NCBI GenBank assembly: GCA_964583185.1
Contig: CAZOVL010000066.1
Coordinates: 1 to 15,566 of the forward strand
DNA: 15,566 bases
DNA from: Bacteroides_E sp964583185
GTDB taxonomy: Bacteria; Bacteroidota; Bacteroidia; Bacteroidales; Bacteroidaceae
Reading direction: 5' to 3'
The first letter of the stretch is position 1. Each line of letters begins with the position of its first letter. Below the pieces are notes generated by a model. That model had not been told where the DNA came from. It made no database searches and was given only the letters and a program-made list of their open reading frames with translations. Positions 15,552 through 15,566 of the stretch are shown piece after piece. The translations under genes were made by a program, and so were the position numbers.

Positions 15552-15566
15552 ACTATTTATAATAAG

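Larger units (their letters stand above)
15252..15566. other. Non-coding stretch at the right edge with three hairpins
   Basis: No gene is recognised in these 315 bases. The segment holds two adjoining inverted repeats (15404-15439 and 15438-15472), which could be the right end of the IS1182/IS5-like element, and an intrinsic terminator (15518-15551). Between 15252 and 15400 I see only A-rich DNA with a weak 6-bp inverted repeat, CCACAC (15313-15318) with GTGTGG (15383-15388). Confidence 0.5.

Overview
The window is A+T-rich DNA from a member of the Bacteroidota, most likely the order Bacteroidales. The evidence is a SusC/SusD pair, a hybrid two-component regulator of the HTCS type, weak Shine-Dalgarno sequences, and two promoters that carry the Bacteroides -7 element TAnnTTTG. 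I cannot name a genus.

The core (383-14079) is one compact polysaccharide utilization locus (PUL) whose two ends are both visible. A four-gene operon runs on the minus strand: GH115 alpha-glucuronidase (6865-9840), SusC-like TonB-dependent transporter (3674-6832), SusD-like surface lipoprotein (1577-3652) and a GH43 glycoside hydrolase (383-1507). The regulator (HTCS, 10081-14079) is divergent, across a 240-bp control region. That region holds a candidate promoter for each direction and four copies of a 7-bp motif, GTTTCAT, that could be the HTCS operator. The left end is closed by the tail of a convergent outer-membrane protein gene (3-227) and an elaborate hairpin cluster (255-330). The right end is closed by decayed insertion sequences.

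How the parts should work together: the HTCS senses a sugar ligand in the periplasm through its propeller domains, autophosphorylates and switches on the operon with its AraC-type output domain. SusD and SusC capture and import an oligosaccharide. GH115 then removes alpha-linked (4-O-methyl-)glucuronic acid, and GH43 removes arabinose or xylose or a related residue. Glucuronoxylan or glucuronoarabinoxylan oligosaccharide is the best substrate guess, drawn from GH115 family knowledge. There is no endo-xylanase and no SusE/F-like surface glycan-binding lipoprotein, and both enzymes carry plain export signals rather than lipoprotein signals. The locus therefore looks like an uptake-and-trim system for fragments made elsewhere.

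The right flank (14080-15566) has no intact gene. It holds a frameshifted IS3-family orfA/orfB remnant (14312 to about 14781) that joins, in one continuous reading frame, to the back half of an unrelated IS1182/IS5-like DDE transposase (about 14782-15251, two further frameshifts). Three hairpins follow, the last of which (15518-15551) is a textbook intrinsic terminator.

I found no RNA gene, CRISPR array or new defence-type system. The least explained sequences are the hairpin cluster at 255-330, the GTTTCAT motif set and the chimeric transposase scar.
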